DNA of 7,984 nt from positions 1 through 7,984 of the forward strand of contig NZ_BAIO01000082.1 in the NCBI RefSeq assembly GCF_000613305.1, given 5' to 3'. The notes below the pieces were generated by a model. The model had not been told where the DNA came from. It saw nothing but the letters and a program-made list of their open reading frames with translations, and did not search any database. Below are positions 6,744 to 7,984 of this stretch, piece by piece. Each line of letters opens with the position of its first letter. Position 1 is the first letter of the stretch. The DNA is from Komagataeibacter kakiaceti JCM 25156 (GTDB taxonomy: Bacteria > Pseudomonadota > Alphaproteobacteria > Acetobacterales > Acetobacteraceae). The translations under genes and the position numbers were made by a program.

Positions 6744-7984
6744 GCGCGGACGCACGCAGGCTTGCCCCGGTTGATGTCGTGATCGTGGGGGGCGGCTGGG
6801 CCGGGTCCATCATGGCCAAGGAAATGACGGAGGCCGGGCGGTCGGTCGTCATGCTGGAACGCGGGCCGGACCGCAGCACGGCGGCGGACGGAGCCTATCC
6901 CGCCTCGCTTGATGAACTGGAGGGCAATTTCCGCTACCGGTTGTTTCAGGATCTGTCCAGGAACACGGTCACGATCCGCAATAACAGCCAGCAGACGGCC
7001 CTGCCGTACCGGCGCATGGCGGCCTTCCTGCCCGGTGAGGGCGTGGGCGGCGCGGGGCTGCACTGGTCCGGCGTGCATTTCCGCATTCCGCCCGATGACC
7101 TGCGCCTGCGTTCGCGCGTGATCGAGAAATACGGCCGCGCCTTTATCCCGGAGGGGATGAACCTTCAGGACTACGGGGTCACGTACGAGGAACTCGAACC
7201 CTTTTTCGACAAGGCGGAGAAGGTGTTCGGCACCTCGGGCGAGGCCTATAAGGTCAACGGGCAGGTAGTGGGCGCAGGGAATGTCTTTTCGCCCTCGCGC
7301 TCGGACCATTTTCCGTTGCCCGCGCTGAAGGATGTCTATAGCGCCCACCTATTCCGCAAGGCGGCGGAGGCCGTGGGCTTCCATCCCTATTCCCTGCCCG
7401 CCGCCAATGCCTCGCAGCAATATGTCAATCCGTATGGCGTGCAGATGGGGCCGTGCAATTTCTGCGGTTATTGCAGCGGATATGCCTGTTACATGTATTC
7501 CAAGGCATCGCCCAACGTGAACATCCTGCCGGTGCTGCGGCGGCACCCCCTGTTCGAACTGCGCCCCGACAGCCATGTGCTGAAGGTGGAACTTGATGCC
7601 GATGGCCGGCGCGCGACCGGCGTGACCTATCTCGATGCCGATGGCAGGGAATGCACCCAGCCCGCCGAAATGGTCATCCTGGCCGCGTTCCAGTTCCATA
7701 ACGTGCGGCTCATGCTGCTATCCGGCATTGGCAGGCCGTATGATCCCGTCCGTAACGAAGGTGGTGGGGCGTAATTTCGTCTACCAGAACGTGACGACCA
7801 GCACGGTCTGGCTCGACCATGGCGTCGAGACCAACCAGTTTGTCGGCGCGGGCGGCGGCGGCGTGGCGTTTGATGATTTCAACAGCGAGAATTTCGATCA
7901 CGGGCCGCTCGGCTTCGTGGGGGGCTCGCCGGTATGGGTCAATCAGGCCGGGGTCAAGGCCATCGCCGCCGCCCATGCCGGTGG
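6740..7984 (+). pseudogene. FAD-dependent GMC oxidoreductase (gluconate/polyol dehydrogenase large subunit); one frame break, runs off right edge
   Basis: The catalytic flavoprotein of a membrane-bound periplasmic dehydrogenase that oxidises a sugar acid or polyol and passes electrons to its cytochrome c subunit and ubiquinone. The N-terminal FAD-binding Rossmann motif VIVGGGWAGS spans residues 14-23, and ML-ER-G follows at 38-42. GEGVGGAGLHWSG (99-111) is the flavin-contacting loop. GPCNFCGYCSGYACYMYSKA (237-256) places Cys239, 242, 245 and 250 in a cluster like the iron-sulfur-binding cysteines of this dehydrogenase group. The frame ends at a TAA (7772-7774) just after SGIGRPYDPV. From about 7761 the next frame continues the family sequence (VVGRNFVYQN, then FDDFNSENFDHGPLGFVGG) without a stop to the edge. 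One extra base around 7742-7760 explains the break. Substrate is uncertain: gluconate 2-dehydrogenase is the best guess, while sorbitol or 2-ketogluconate dehydrogenases look similar. It overlaps subunit 3 by 3 bp (6741-6743). Confidence 0.85.

Noticed and set aside
1..7984. CRISPR array, tRNA, rRNA, insertion sequence or phage genes
   Set aside because: No regularly spaced repeats, tRNA-like folds, transposase or phage motifs were seen on either strand.

Overview
This looks like a chromosomal piece of a GC-rich alphaproteobacterium, most likely an acetic acid bacterium (Acetobacteraceae, Komagataeibacter/Gluconacetobacter type). The case rests on aerobic-type cobalamin genes, a membrane-linked FAD sugar/polyol (gluconate 2-dehydrogenase-like) dehydrogenase operon with a Tat-exported small subunit, and a palindromic intergenic repeat of a kind I associate with this family. 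The genus is inferred from context; no marker gene is present.

Layout. Positions 1-567 (minus) hold the 5' part of cobT, which runs off the left edge and carries two frame breaks. A 51-bp gap separates it from a divergent, tightly coupled plus-strand operon, cobU/cobP - cobO - cobQ (619-3244). These genes overlap by 4 bp and 1 bp, and the operon ends in an intrinsic terminator that includes the cobQ stop codon. Converging on it is a family 2 glycosyltransferase (3266-4267, minus) whose 5' half is clearly lower in GC. A gene-free AT-rich stretch and a nested palindromic repeat (copy 1, 4477-4553) follow, then cobD/cbiB (4583-5605, minus), an AT-rich control region with an 8-bp inverted repeat, and repeat copy 2 (5839-5911). 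From 6035 to the right edge lies a two-gene plus-strand dehydrogenase operon: a Tat-signal subunit 3 with two frame breaks, then a GMC flavoprotein with one.

How the genes fit together. CobO adenosylates the corrinoid, CobQ amidates it to adenosylcobyric acid, CobD attaches the aminopropanol arm, CobU/CobP activates the product to adenosyl-GDP-cobinamide, and CobT activates the lower ligand base. The window therefore covers most of the late steps of adenosylcobalamin synthesis except cobalamin synthase (CobS). The dehydrogenase is a separate periplasmic oxidation system that would feed electrons to quinone through a cytochrome c subunit expected beyond the right edge.

The main oddity is that three of the eight genes carry five apparent single-base indels, all in the two loci at the window ends, while the five genes between them are intact. 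This is either local sequencing error or real decay. I see no clear novel system; the nested repeat flanking cobD is the most interesting structural signal.
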